A stretch of DNA of 64,000 bases from an uncultured Bacteroidales bacterium (GCA_902781515.1 CACZJU010000003.1:51512-115511), one strand, 5' to 3'. Shown: positions 9,308 through 17,197, counted from the first letter of the stretch. A program made the numbers and translations. The notes: generated by a model not told the origin, from the sequence alone.

Positions 9308-9739
9308 ATGACGAATAGGGAGATTGAGGAGAGGCTGGAGCATCGTGGCGTGAAGCTCACTGCCATGAGGCTATTGGTGTACGTAGAACTGGAGAAGGCC
9401 CGTCGTCCGTTGTCGCTTCGCGAACTCGAGGACCGAATGCCTACTGCCGAACGCAGCACCATCTTCCGTGCCCTCACACTCCTGCTCCAGCACCATCTTG
9501 TCCACGACATCGAGGACGGCAGCGGTTCCCTGCGCTACGAAATCTGCACCAGCGACGACCATCACGAACACGACGACCGCCACATCCACTTCTACTGCGA
9601 ACACTGCCACCGCACATACTGCCTGCACAACACACGAATCCCCCAGGTCGATTTGCCCGAGGGATTCCAAATGACTTCAATAAATTACATGGTAAAGGGC
9701 CTCTGCCCCACCTGCGCCTCACACGCGGATGCCCTTTAG
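9308..9739 (+). CDS. Fur-family transcriptional regulator
   Basis: 143 residues from ATG at 9308, 4 bp after the kinase stop; the longer frame from 9164 lies inside the kinase gene and is rejected. The N-terminal half is a winged helix (LTAMRLLVYVELEKARRPLSL, RSTIFRALTLLLQ). The C-terminal half carries the metal sites of the family: a His-rich stretch DDHHEHDDRHIHFYC and two CxxC pairs (CEHC and CPTC) for structural zinc. It represses genes in response to a metal (iron, zinc or manganese) or peroxide; which one cannot be told by eye. Its last 21 bp overlap the 3' end of miaB on the other strand. Confidence 0.85.
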   Translation: MTNREIEERLEHRGVKLTAMRLLVYVELEKARRPLSLRELEDRMPTAERSTIFRALTLLLQHHLVHDIEDGSGSLRYEICTSDDHHEHDDRHIHFYCEHCHRTYCLHNTRIPQVDLPEGFQMTSINYMVKGLCPTCASHADAL

Positions 9740-11044
9740 GGTGGCGCTGGAGGCTTCGGTGATGCGCACTCGAACGGTCTGGCCGATGTGCAGACCTTCG
9801 CGGTCAACAATCACTACCTTGTTCTGCTCGGTGCGTCCAAACAGTTGTTCGCGCGAACGTTTGCTCACGCCCTCGAGCAGAACATCGTATTCCTTTCCGA
9901 TGCATCGCTGATTGCTTTCGGCAGAGAGCTGGTTTTGCAGGGCAATGAGTTCGTTGAGTCGGCGTACCTTTACATCCTCTGGCACATCGTCGGCAAGGTG
10001 TTTGCTGGCGTAAGTTCCTGGACGTTCGGAATATTTGAACATAAAAGCTGAATCGTACTGGCACTCTCGCATCAATGAGAGAGACAGTTGATGGTCGTCT
10101 TCCGTCTCACCGCAGTAACCAGCAAAAATATCGGTGGAAAGGCCACAATCGGGCACTATGCGACGAATGGCAGCAACGCGGTCGAGGTACCATTCGCGGG
10201 TGTATTTGCGATTCATGCGCTTCAGTACCTCGTTGCTTCCGCTCTGTACTGGCAGGTGTATGTGGCGGCATACATTCGGCTCTTCGGCAATAACCCGAAG
10301 TGTCTCGTCGCTCATATCCTTGGGATGACTTGTAGTGAACCTGACCCTCATTTCTGGAACTGCCTGTGCCACAAGTCGCAACAACTCAGGGAAGCCTACT
10401 GCCAGTCCCTCTCCTGAAGGAAGGGCATTGTAGCTGTTGACATTCTGCCCCAGCAAGGTAACTTCCTTATAACCACGGTCGCGAAGGTCGCGCACCTCAC
10501 GCAGGATGCTTTCTACATCACGGCTACGCTCACGTCCACGGGTGTATGGAACAATGCAGTAGTGACAGAAATTGTTGCAGCCACGCATAATGCTCACGAA
10601 TCCACCGATATGAGGTCCGCAGATGCGCTGCGGCACAACATCGCGATAGGTTTCCGTCAGCGATAGTTCCACATCGATAGCCTTCTGTCCCAGTTCCACC
10701 TGAGCAATGAGGTCGGGCAGCGACATATATGAATCGGGACCGGCAACGAGGTCAACTCCGTACTTGTTAAGCAGTTCGTCTTTTACGCGTTCTGCCATAC
10801 ATCCAAGCACGCCCAGTATAAGTCGCTTCTGACGGCGACGCTGTACTGAGTGGTAGTATTCCAGACGCGAGAGTATCTTCTGCTCGGCATTGTCGCGCAC
10901 AGAACAGGTGTTTAGGAACACGGCATCTGCCTCGTCCTCCTTTTCACACAACTCGTAACCCGCCATCTGCATAACTGAAGCCACCACCTCACTGTCGGCT
11001 ACATTCATCTGGCATCCGTATGTCTCTATCAGTAATCTTTTCAT
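9719..11044 (-). CDS. miaB: tRNA-2-methylthio-N6-dimethylallyladenosine synthase
   Basis: A 441-residue methylthiotransferase. The N-terminal UPF0004 domain holds three cluster cysteines (C11, C47, C82; motifs YGCQMN and NTCSVRD). The radical-SAM core has GCNNFCHYC with C156, C160 and C163. A C-terminal TRAM domain (GKEYDVLLEGVSKR to the end) binds tRNA. The enzyme carries two 4Fe-4S clusters and adds a methylthio group to i6A37 of tRNAs that read UNN codons. The start MKRLLIETYG is standard. Transcription appears to come from three tandem copies of one promoter (see 11066-11281). The 3' end overlaps the convergent Fur-family gene by 21 bp. Confidence 0.95.
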   Translation of the reverse strand: MKRLLIETYGCQMNVADSEVVASVMQMAGYELCEKEDEADAVFLNTCSVRDNAEQKILSRLEYYHSVQRRRQKRLILGVLGCMAERVKDELLNKYGVDLVAGPDSYMSLPDLIAQVELGQKAIDVELSLTETYRDVVPQRICGPHIGGFVSIMRGCNNFCHYCIVPYTRGRERSRDVESILREVRDLRDRGYKEVTLLGQNVNSYNALPSGEGLAVGFPELLRLVAQAVPEMRVRFTTSHPKDMSDETLRVIAEEPNVCRHIHLPVQSGSNEVLKRMNRKYTREWYLDRVAAIRRIVPDCGLSTDIFAGYCGETEDDHQLSLSLMRECQYDSAFMFKYSERPGTYASKHLADDVPEDVKVRRLNELIALQNQLSAESNQRCIGKEYDVLLEGVSKRSREQLFGRTEQNKVVIVDREGLHIGQTVRVRITEASSATLKGIRV

Positions 11045-11065
11045 TCTATTTCATTTTTGCGCCGA

Positions 11066-11097
11066 CAAAGATACGATTAAGTGAGGATAAAAGCAAA
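11066..11097 (-). promoter_or_regulatory. miaB promoter, copy 1 (proximal)
   Basis: On the minus strand: TTTG at 11097-11094, a 20-bp spacer, TATCTTTG at 11073-11066. It is a full consensus match and the copy nearest the miaB start at 11044. Confidence 0.7.
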
Positions 11098-11157
11098 ATA
11101 AAAAGCTCTTCTTTTTTAATTTTGCTTTATCGAGCGTCAGTATCTTAGATCGAAGGT

Positions 11158-11189
11158 CAAAGATACGATTAAGTGAGGATAAAAGCAAA
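11158..11189 (-). promoter_or_regulatory. miaB promoter, copy 2
   Basis: The same geometry as copy 1, 92 bp upstream: TTTG at 11189-11186, 20-bp spacer, TATCTTTG at 11165-11158. Confidence 0.65.
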
Positions 11190-11249
11190 ATAAAAAGCTC
11201 TTCTTTTTTAATTTTGCTTTATCGAGCGTCAGTATCTTAGACCGAAGGT

Positions 11250-11281
11250 CAAAGGTACGATTAAGTAAGCGAAATGCCAAA
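11250..11281 (-). promoter_or_regulatory. miaB promoter, copy 3 (distal, diverged)
   Basis: TTTG at 11281-11278, 20-bp spacer, TACCTTTG at 11257-11250. The flanking sequence differs from copies 1 and 2 but keeps a hairpin (AAATGC and GCATTT arms, 11272-11296) around the -33 box. Confidence 0.6.
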
Positions 11282-11319
11282 AGTTTTTTAGCATTTCAGA
11301 ACATATCATAAATAATTCG

Positions 11320-11327
11320 TAACTTTG
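11320..11327 (+). promoter_or_regulatory. Promoter -7 box for the HAD phosphatase gene
   Basis: TAACTTTG at 11320-11327. The ATG at 11337 lies only 9 nt after the box, so the transcript would be leaderless or nearly so. No good -33 TTTG is seen at the right spacing (TTTC at 11294). Confidence 0.55.
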
Positions 11328-11336
11328 CACACAAGT

Positions 11337-11984
11337 ATGAAAAGAGAAAGACCTGAACACATAGCAGCGGCGCTGTTCGACCTGGACGGAGTGGTTCTGG
11401 ACACAGAGAGCCAATACACCGAATTCTGGGGTGCTATGGGGCACGAATTCCGTCCCGATGTGCCCGATTTCTGTAAACGCATAAAGGGACAGACGCTGAG
11501 ACAGATTTTCGATGCCTGGATTCACTCGCCAGAGGAACAGGCGGAGGTGACGCGACGGCTCGATTTGTTCGAGGCTCAAATGCAGTATCCTTATATTAAA
11601 GGCGTGTGTGCATACGCGGAAAAGTTGCGCAGCGAAGGCATTCCGACAGCGATAGTCACCAGTTCGAACGTACCAAAGATGGAGAGTGTGTTCCGAAGCA
11701 GACCAGAACTGAGAACAATGTTCGACAGAATACTTACTGCCGAGGATTTCACTGAGAGCAAGCCATCGCCACAATGCTATCTGAGGGCTGCAGAGGCGTT
11801 GAGAGTGGACATAAAGAACTGCGTAGTGTTCGAGGATAGCTTGAACGGACTGCGCTCTGGTCGTGATAGTGGAGCCTACGTGGTTGGACTGGCGACATCG
11901 AACCCAAGGGAAATAATTGAATTGCTCTGCGACGAGGTGATAGATGATTTTGAGAATGCGTATGAAAGTTGTAATAGACGATAA
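11337..11984 (+). CDS. HAD-superfamily phosphatase (beta-phosphoglucomutase-like)
   Basis: 215 residues. The ATG at 11337 is used because the alternative TTG start at 11325 sits inside the promoter -7 box. HAD motifs: FDLDGVVLDTES (nucleophile and acid Asp, residues about 12-23), VTSSNVPK (motif II), KPSPQCYL (motif III Lys) and VFEDSLNGLRS (motif IV acids). A helical cap lies between motifs I and II, as in beta-phosphoglucomutase and phosphoglycolate phosphatase relatives. It hydrolyses or isomerises a small phosphorylated metabolite. Its 3' end overlaps the start of pdxB by 23 bp, so the two are translationally linked; a role near vitamin B6 synthesis is possible but only inferred. Confidence 0.8.
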   Translation: MKRERPEHIAAALFDLDGVVLDTESQYTEFWGAMGHEFRPDVPDFCKRIKGQTLRQIFDAWIHSPEEQAEVTRRLDLFEAQMQYPYIKGVCAYAEKLRSEGIPTAIVTSSNVPKMESVFRSRPELRTMFDRILTAEDFTESKPSPQCYLRAAEALRVDIKNCVVFEDSLNGLRSGRDSGAYVVGLATSNPREIIELLCDEVIDDFENAYESCNRR

Positions 11985-13005
11985 GATTCCTTTCATTCGC
12001 GGCGAAGTGGAAAAGCTGGTCGATGAGGTGGTGTATCTGCCAGGTGCTGCCATAGGTCCGACTCAGGTGAAGGATGCAGATGCGCTTATCGTACGCACTC
12101 GTACCCCGTGCAATCGTCAGCTATTGGAAGGCAGCAACGTGCGTTTCATTGCTACTGCCACCATTGGCTATGACCATCTTGATACAAAATACCTCGATGA
12201 AGTCGGCATACAGTGGACGAATTGTCCAGGCTGCAATGCCACCAGCGTGGGACAATATGTGCGCAATGCCCTGTTGGAGGCTGAACGGGCTGGAATGATA
12301 CGACTTGGCGAGACGACAGTGGGAATCATTGGTTATGGTCATGTGGGCAAAGCCGTTTACAACGCCCTGCGTCCCTATGTCAAGCGCATACTCCTCAATG
12401 ACCCTCCGCTTGAGAAAGTTGAGAGTTTAGAGTGTAGAGTTGAGAGTTTTTATTCTTCACTCGAAACATTGCAGGAGGAGTGCGACATCATCACGCTGCA
12501 CACACCTCTGACAAAAGACGGGGAATATCCGACATGGCATCTCATAGACGAAAGATTCCTGAACAGCCTAAAGCGACAACCCGTCATCATAAATGCTGCA
12601 CGCGGAGGGGTGGTGGACGAAAAGGCTCTATTAGAGGCTATGGACAAGGGAATGGTGCGACAAGCAATCATTGACACTTGGGAGGGAGAACCAGACATCA
12701 ACCCCACATTGCTTCGCCGTGCTTTCATCGCCACACCACACATCGCAGGATATTCGGCAGATGGTAAGGCGAATGCCACACGGATGTCGCTCGCTGCGCT
12801 TGCAGAATGGCTAAGGGCTAAGGGCAAAGGGCAAAGGGATAATGGCAAAGGGATAATGGCAAATGTAAATAACATCTGTCCACCGGAAGCTAAGGCGGAG
12901 AGGACTGGACTGAGATACAGCCCAATGGAGGACTCGGAACGGTTGAAAATGCACCCTGAAACGTTTGAAAAACTGCGTGGTAACTATCCTCTACGACGCG
13001 AATAG
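11962..13005 (+). CDS. pdxB: 4-phosphoerythronate dehydrogenase
   Basis: 347 residues from ATG at 11962 (MKVVIDDKIPFIRGEVE). A D-2-hydroxyacid dehydrogenase with the PdxB hallmarks TIGYDHLDTKYL, NCPGCNATSVGQYV, the NAD-binding GIIGYGHVGKAVYN, NAARGGVVDEKAL with the substrate Arg, and TPHIAGYSADGK with the catalytic His. It oxidises 4-phosphoerythronate in the DXP-dependent pyridoxal phosphate pathway. Two segments look inserted: residues encoded at 12411-12450 (EKVESLECRVES) and at 12811-12865 (RAKGKGQRDNGKGIM). Both are built from microsatellite-like DNA and fall in loops between conserved blocks. The C-terminal dimerisation part looks shorter than in enterobacterial PdxB. Confidence 0.9.
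   Translation: MKVVIDDKIPFIRGEVEKLVDEVVYLPGAAIGPTQVKDADALIVRTRTPCNRQLLEGSNVRFIATATIGYDHLDTKYLDEVGIQWTNCPGCNATSVGQYVRNALLEAERAGMIRLGETTVGIIGYGHVGKAVYNALRPYVKRILLNDPPLEKVESLECRVESFYSSLETLQEECDIITLHTPLTKDGEYPTWHLIDERFLNSLKRQPVIINAARGGVVDEKALLEAMDKGMVRQAIIDTWEGEPDINPTLLRRAFIATPHIAGYSADGKANATRMSLAALAEWLRAKGKGQRDNGKGIMANVNNICPPEAKAERTGLRYSPMEDSERLKMHPETFEKLRGNYPLRRE
12411..12450 (+). repeat. GAGAGTT-type microsatellite inside pdxB
   Basis: A run of GAGAAAGTT, GAGAGTTTA, GAGTGTAGA and GTTGAGAGTTT units, kept in frame within the NAD-binding domain of pdxB. The same kind of A/G-rich 7-9-mer run is usually found in spacers of this genome. Confidence 0.6.
12811..12865 (+). repeat. AAGGGCAAAGGG-type microsatellite inside pdxB
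   Basis: Units CTAAGGG, CAAAGGG and ATAATGGCAAAGGG repeated in frame near the 3' end of pdxB. The reverse complement of the same type occurs inside rfbD at 56668-56700. Confidence 0.65.
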
Positions 13006-13068
13006 GCTACAACTTATTGCACACCACCCCATTCAATGTGCAATAAATGGCTGTTTTTTAGGTAATTA

Positions 13069-13100
13069 TTTGGTAATTCGGCTGAGATGTAGTATCTTTG
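13069..13100 (+). promoter_or_regulatory. Promoter for acpP
   Basis: TTTG at 13069-13072, a 20-bp spacer, TATCTTTG at 13093-13100: a perfect Bacteroidetes promoter. The leader to the acpP ATG at 13165 is about 58 nt. Confidence 0.75.
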
Positions 13101-13164
13101 CACCCGAATTAGAGAGAGATAAATTAGAATTTTAATAACTTAATCAAATTTAATTTTTATCATT

Positions 13165-13401
13165 ATGGCTGATATTGAAGCAAAAGTTAAGGCTATCATC
13201 GTTGATAAATTGGGCGTAGACGAAAGCGAAGTTGTTGCTGAAGCAAACTTCACTCAGGATCTGGGTGCCGATTCTCTGGACACTGTTGAACTGATCATGG
13301 AGCTGGAGAAGGCTTTCAACATCACTATCCCCGACGATGCTGCTGAGAAGATTGCCACCGTTGGTGACGCTATCAAGTTCATCGAAGAGGCTCAAGCCTA
13401 A
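13165..13401 (+). CDS. acpP: Acyl carrier protein
   Basis: 78 residues, acidic, with the phosphopantetheine attachment motif [12 protein letters not shown] (Ser at about residue 38). It carries growing acyl chains as thioesters during type II fatty acid synthesis. The next gene is fabF, which uses it as substrate. Between the two is a strong hairpin with a T tract (13417-13460), so acpP probably has a separate, abundant short transcript with only partial read-through into fabF-rnc. The strong promoter fits the high demand for this protein. Confidence 0.97.
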   Translation: MADIEAKVKAIIVDKLGVDESEVVAEANFTQDLGADSLDTVELIMELEKAFNITIPDDAAEKIATVGDAIKFIEEAQA

Positions 13402-13416
13402 ACAAAAAAAGAATTG

Positions 13417-13460
13417 AAAGGGAGTTAAAAGGGTATTATCCGCCTTTTAACTCCCTTTTT
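13417..13460 (+). terminator. Terminator/attenuator between acpP and fabF
   Basis: A 16-bp perfect stem: left arm 13417-13432 (AAAGGGAGTTAAAAGG) and right arm 13443-13458 (CCTTTTAACTCCCTTT), followed by a short T run. It is flanked by A and T tracts, so it could act in both directions. Confidence 0.8.
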
Positions 13461-13497
13461 ATCTACAATCTTCAATTTTCAATCCTAAACTTATAAT

Positions 13498-14763
13498 ATG
13501 CAACTTAAAAGAGTAGTAGTTACCGGTCTCGGAGCAGTAACACCATTGGGAAACAACGTAGAAGAGACATGGAAGAACATTGTTGCCGGCAAGAGCGGCG
13601 CTGCCCCCATCACTCACTTCGACGCAACCGGATTCAAGACAACATTTGCCTGCGAGGTTAAAGACTTCAACGCAGCAGACTATATAGACCGCAAGGAGGC
13701 CAGAAAGATGGACCCCTATTGCCAATTTGCTATGGCAGCAGCACAGATGGCTGTAGAAAATAGCAAACTCGATATCGAGCAGACCGATTTGACACGCGTC
13801 GGCGTAGTGCTGGGCGTGGGTATCGGCGGTATGCATACCTTCGAGGAAGAGGAATGGAACTATGAACGTACCCATGAAACACTGGGTCCCAAGTACAGTC
13901 CCTTCTTCATCCCCAAGATGATTGCCGACATTGCAGCCGGACAGATTAGTATGAAGTACGGCTTCCACGGTCCCAACTACATCACTTCGAGCGCATGTGC
14001 CAGCTCTACCAACGCCATTGCCGATGCTTTCAACCTGATTCGTTTGGGTAAGGCAGAAGTTATGGTTACAGGCGGTGCCGAGGCTGCCATCTACGAAGGC
14101 GGTGTTGGCGGTTTCAATGCTATGCACGCCCTCTCAACCCGTAACGATGAACCTGAAAAGGCAAGCCGTCCTTTCAGTGCCAGTCGCGATGGATTCATCA
14201 TGGCAGAGGGTAGCGCAGTACTGATTCTGGAAGAGCTGGAACACGCCAAGGCTCGTGGCGCACATATCTATGCCGAGGTTGCAGGTTGTGGCATGAGTGC
14301 CGACGCTCACCACATCACAGCCTCTCATCCTGAAGGTCTGGGTGCCAAACTCGTAATGCGCAATGCTCTGGAAGATGCAGAGATGAAGCCAGAGGATATT
14401 GACTACATCAATGTTCACGGTACATCAACTCCAGTTGGCGACATCAGCGAGGTTAAGGCCATCAAGGACGTATTCGGCGACCATGCCTATGAACTGAACA
14501 TCAGTTCTACTAAGTCTATGACTGGTCACCTGCTTGGTGCTGCCGGTGCCATCGAGGCTATGTTCAGCATTCTCAGCGTCGAGAACGATATCGTACCTCC
14601 AACCATCAACCACGAGGACGGAGACGAAGACCCTGAAATCGACTACAAGCTGAACTTCACCTTCAACAAGGCTCAGAAGCGCACCGTACGTGCAGCACTC
14701 AGCAACACCTTCGGCTTCGGCGGTCACAACGCCTGCGCTATCTTCAAGAAGTACGCTGATTGA
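13498..14763 (+). CDS. fabF: Beta-ketoacyl-ACP synthase II
   Basis: 421 residues, the standard length. The thiolase-fold active site is complete: nucleophile Cys at residue 167 in SSACASS, first His in HGTSTPVGD, second His in KSMTGHLLGAAG. It condenses malonyl-ACP with acyl-ACP in fatty acid elongation. It follows acpP after a hairpin and is followed by rnc 4 bp after its stop. The acpP-fabF-rnc order is common in Bacteroidetes and many other bacteria. Confidence 0.97.
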   Translation: MQLKRVVVTGLGAVTPLGNNVEETWKNIVAGKSGAAPITHFDATGFKTTFACEVKDFNAADYIDRKEARKMDPYCQFAMAAAQMAVENSKLDIEQTDLTRVGVVLGVGIGGMHTFEEEEWNYERTHETLGPKYSPFFIPKMIADIAAGQISMKYGFHGPNYITSSACASSTNAIADAFNLIRLGKAEVMVTGGAEAAIYEGGVGGFNAMHALSTRNDEPEKASRPFSASRDGFIMAEGSAVLILEELEHAKARGAHIYAEVAGCGMSADAHHITASHPEGLGAKLVMRNALEDAEMKPEDIDYINVHGTSTPVGDISEVKAIKDVFGDHAYELNISSTKSMTGHLLGAAGAIEAMFSILSVENDIVPPTINHEDGDEDPEIDYKLNFTFNKAQKRTVRAALSNTFGFGGHNACAIFKKYAD

Positions 14764-14767
14764 GGTC

Positions 14768-15691
14768 ATGAATATTATAGACCTTTGGATACACATAAAG
14801 CTCCCCTTCCTCAAGGATAGGGAGCTTTATCGTTCTCTTCGCGAAATACTGGGCTTCTATCCACACGACATCCGTCCCTACAAAATTGCAATGCGACACC
14901 GTTCTGTTGCCATACGCGAAGAGGGTAAACGTGTAGACAACGAGCGTCTGGAATTTCTTGGCGATGCAATACTGGGAGCTGTAGTAGGACACATAGTATT
15001 TCGACACTTCCCTCAAAAGCCAGAGGGATTCCTTACCAACGCACGCAGTAATATCGTACGTCGCCAGTCGCTAAACAAACTGGCAAAGGATACGGGATTT
15101 GACCGCCTGATAATAACAAATTTCAAGCAGAAAACCCATAACAACTACGTCACAGGTAATGCCTTTGAGGCACTCATCGGTGCTATATACCTCGACCGTG
15201 GCTATGGGCATTGTGTACGCTTCGTACGCGATAAGATAATGGCAGAGCTTGTCAACATTGACAAGGCCGCAAATGAAATCAACTACAAGAGCAAACTCAT
15301 CGAATGGGGACAACGCCATCATGTAGCTGTAGAGTTCATTTCAGAAGAGAGCAAGGAAAACGATGCCACTCCAGTCTTTTTTAGCAAGGTGACAGTAGCT
15401 GGTGTGGAATGCGGAATTGGCAAGGGCTACTCGAAAAAGGAAAGCCAACAGAAAGCTGCCTGTCAGGCCCTTGAACGATTGCATCAAGACCGCGATTTTG
15501 CATTCTCAATAACTGCCCCCAAGGAACAGCAAATGCAGCGATACGAGGATATTGCACCCGTTAGCGCAGAGGAAAAGCAAAATGCCAATAGCGAAGACTC
15601 TGACGATATTGATTTCTCCGATATAACGATGCGCGCCAAGAGCCGTGAAGAAATCATCGCCGAGGCAGAGGCTAAAGCCTTCGCTGAATAA
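14768..15691 (+). CDS. rnc: Ribonuclease III
   Basis: 307 residues starting at ATG 14768, 4 bp after the fabF stop; the longer frame from 14690 is inside fabF. The signature NERLEFLGDAILGAVV is at about 58-73, with metal ligands from it and from the later NAFEALIGAIYLD. A double-stranded RNA binding domain follows (about 180-250, ending KKESQQKAACQALERL). The C-terminal 55 residues (after about 252) are an acidic, poorly conserved tail. It cleaves double-stranded RNA in rRNA precursors and in mRNA or sRNA duplexes. Confidence 0.96.
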   Translation: MNIIDLWIHIKLPFLKDRELYRSLREILGFYPHDIRPYKIAMRHRSVAIREEGKRVDNERLEFLGDAILGAVVGHIVFRHFPQKPEGFLTNARSNIVRRQSLNKLAKDTGFDRLIITNFKQKTHNNYVTGNAFEALIGAIYLDRGYGHCVRFVRDKIMAELVNIDKAANEINYKSKLIEWGQRHHVAVEFISEESKENDATPVFFSKVTVAGVECGIGKGYSKKESQQKAACQALERLHQDRDFAFSITAPKEQQMQRYEDIAPVSAEEKQNANSEDSDDIDFSDITMRAKSREEIIAEAEAKAFAE

Positions 15692-15702
15692 TTCCTTATT
15701 AT

Positions 15703-16359
15703 TTAAGATTCGTAGATAGTTGGGTCAGGAATGCCTGCCTCAGCAAGAGCTTCACGACGTTCGACACAGGTGCCGCACTTGCCACAATGCTTTTCTCCAC
15801 CCTTATAGCAACTCCATGTCTCACTGTAATCAAGACCTAACTGCTTACCATGAGCGGCTATCTCGCCTTTGGTAAGGTTAGTATATGGGGCTTCAATGCA
15901 TATACGGTCGTAGGTTCCTTCCTGTGTTGCCTGACTCATAGCCTGCACGAAAGCAGGACGGCAGTCGGGATATATGGCATGGTCGCCAGCGTGGTTGGCT
16001 ATCATCAGTCGTTTCAGACCACGACTCTCTGCCAAGCCACAGGCAATACTGAGCATAATACCATTGCGGAATGGAACTACTGTAGAACGCATATTCTCAT
16101 CGTCGTAGCTTCCTTCTGGAATATTTTCGGCACCGCTCAATAGAGAGGATTGGAAATGTTGTTGCATAAAGTCCATCTTTATCACTATATGCTCGATTCC
16201 CAAACGCTTGCAATGCATCTGTGCCATAGGTATTTCCTTGGGACCATGATTTGCTCCGTAATCGAATGTTACGGCCAAAGCTATCTGATCTGCATATTCA
16301 TACAACATGGTTGTGGAATCCATTCCTCCAGAAACTACTATCAACGTATCTTTACTCAT
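15703..16359 (-). CDS. queC: 7-cyano-7-deazaguanine synthase
   Basis: 218 residues. The PP-loop ATP-pyrophosphatase signature SGGMDSTT is at 10-17. The zinc-binding Cys cluster near the end (CYKGGEKHCGKCGTCVERR) has the CxxCxxC spacing of QueC. It converts 7-carboxy-7-deazaguanine to preQ0 with ATP and ammonia in queuosine biosynthesis. It stands alone here: queD, queE and queF are not in the window. It is convergent with rnc (11 bp between stops). No preQ1-type aptamer was recognised upstream. Confidence 0.95.
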   Translation of the reverse strand: MSKDTLIVVSGGMDSTTMLYEYADQIALAVTFDYGANHGPKEIPMAQMHCKRLGIEHIVIKMDFMQQHFQSSLLSGAENIPEGSYDDENMRSTVVPFRNGIMLSIACGLAESRGLKRLMIANHAGDHAIYPDCRPAFVQAMSQATQEGTYDRICIEAPYTNLTKGEIAAHGKQLGLDYSETWSCYKGGEKHCGKCGTCVERREALAEAGIPDPTIYES

Positions 16360-16436
16360 AATTTGTTATTTTTACCACCCCAAAATTGATATATATCAAG
16401 AAAGAGGCACTTTTTTATATAAAATTCTTACTATCT

Positions 16437-16467
16437 CTTGTCATTGTTGAAAAAACCCGTACCTTTG
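16437..16467 (+). promoter_or_regulatory. Promoter of candidate small RNA
   Basis: CTTG at 16437-16440 (one mismatch to TTTG), a 19-bp spacer, TACCTTTG at 16460-16467. The only thing downstream before a terminator is the candidate RNA. Confidence 0.6.
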
Positions 16468-16473
16468 CATCAG

Positions 16474-16541
16474 TGTTTTTCATGGTATTAGATTTAAGGT
16501 TAATGAAAGATTGGTTGTCGTGAGACAACCTTCTTTTTTTT
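16474..16541 (+). ncRNA. Candidate small RNA between queC and rnhB
   Basis: A short transcription unit of about 70 nt. It has a TAnnTTTG promoter (-7 at 16460-16467), a body containing GGTATTAGATTTAAGGTTAA, and a terminator hairpin GGTTGTC-GTGA-GACAACC (16513-16530) followed by a run of T. There is no open frame worth the name. The gap it occupies separates two leftward genes, so nothing else needs a rightward promoter here. The body resembles short abundant RNAs I associate with Bacteroidales spacers, but I cannot name an Rfam family with certainty. The exact 5' end is estimated as 7 nt after the -7 box. Confidence 0.6.
16513..16541 (+). terminator. Terminator of the candidate small RNA
   Basis: A 7-bp GC-containing stem with a GTGA tetraloop, followed by TTCTTTTTTTT; its end is about 10 bp from the rnhB stop. 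Confidence 0.75.
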
Positions 16542-16551
16542 ATACCCTTTC

Positions 16552-17160
16552 TCATTCCCCAAAATCCAATTCTAATTGTTTTGTACCAAGAAGATTGAAT
16601 GTCATACGATGGTATGGCGTAGTTCCATACTGGCGAATGGCTTCTCGATGAATGGGAGCAGGGTACCCTTTATTACTATCCCAATGATATTGTGGAAACT
16701 CCTGATGTATCTTAAGCATAAAATCGTCGCGGTAGGTCTTTGCTAATATACTTGCAGCAGCAATGCTCATATACGTGGCATCACCCTTAACCACAGTAGT
16801 ATGGGGAATATCCTCATAGGGAGAGAAACGATTGCCATCGATGAGCAGATGCTGAGGACGCACCTTCAGTTGAGCCACAGCACGATGCATTGCCAATATG
16901 CTGGCTCGCAGGATATTAATTTTATCTATCTCCTCATTAGTAACTACACCCACTGCCCAAGCCACCGCCTCGCGTTCAATTACATCGCGTAGCTGATAAC
17001 GCTGTTTCTCGGAGAGTTGCTTACTATCGTTAAGCAAGTCGTTAGTGAAATCCGAAGGCAATATGACAGCAGCGGCATATACTGGACCTGCCAAGCAACC
17101 ACGGCCAGCCTCATCACAACCGGCTTCTATCAATTCCTTATGTAAATATGGTTTCAACAT
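16552..17160 (-). CDS. rnhB: Ribonuclease HII
   Basis: 202 residues from ATG at 17160; the longer frame from 17280 runs back into sufS and is rejected. The RNase HII signature is [18 protein letters not shown] (catalytic Asp-Glu), followed by [10 protein letters not shown], the third acidic site in LLIDGNRF, and [14 protein letters not shown]. It cleaves the RNA strand of RNA-DNA hybrids and starts removal of single misincorporated ribonucleotides. It is the last gene of the leftward suf run, separated from sufS by a 37-bp gap filled by a GC-rich palindrome. Confidence 0.95.
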   Translation of the reverse strand: MLKPYLHKELIEAGCDEAGRGCLAGPVYAAAVILPSDFTNDLLNDSKQLSEKQRYQLRDVIEREAVAWAVGVVTNEEIDKINILRASILAMHRAVAQLKVRPQHLLIDGNRFSPYEDIPHTTVVKGDATYMSIAAASILAKTYRDDFMLKIHQEFPQYHWDSNKGYPAPIHREAIRQYGTTPYHRMTFNLLGTKQLELDFGE

Positions 17161-17166
17161 CTTTAT

Positions 17167-17194
17167 CTCCCTCCCTTTGGGAGGGCAGGAGTAG
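17167..17194. repeat. GC-rich palindromic repeat, copy A (sufS 3' end)
   Basis: CCCTCCC (17169-17175), a TTT loop, GGGAGGG (17179-17185), then CAGGAGTAG. It belongs to the same family as copies B (18408-18443) and C (18503-18534). It fills the gap between sufS and rnhB. Confidence 0.75.
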
Positions 17195-17197
17195 GCT

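Larger units (their letters stand above)
11066..11266. repeat. 92-bp tandem repeat (two full copies plus a partial third) upstream of miaB
   Basis: The unit beginning CAAAGATACGATTAAGT starts at 11066, again at 11158, and a third, diverged copy at 11250, so the period is exactly 92 bp. Copies 1 and 2 are almost identical. Each full unit is strongly palindromic: outer arms AAGATAC and GTATCTT, inner arms GATAAAAGCAAAAT and ATTTTGCTTTATC, core AAAAAG/CTTTTTT. Each unit also carries a complete leftward promoter. Confidence 0.9.

Noticed and set aside
16360-16436. preQ1 riboswitch upstream of queC
   Set aside because: No aptamer-like stem with the required A-rich tail was found; only AT-rich sequence is present.
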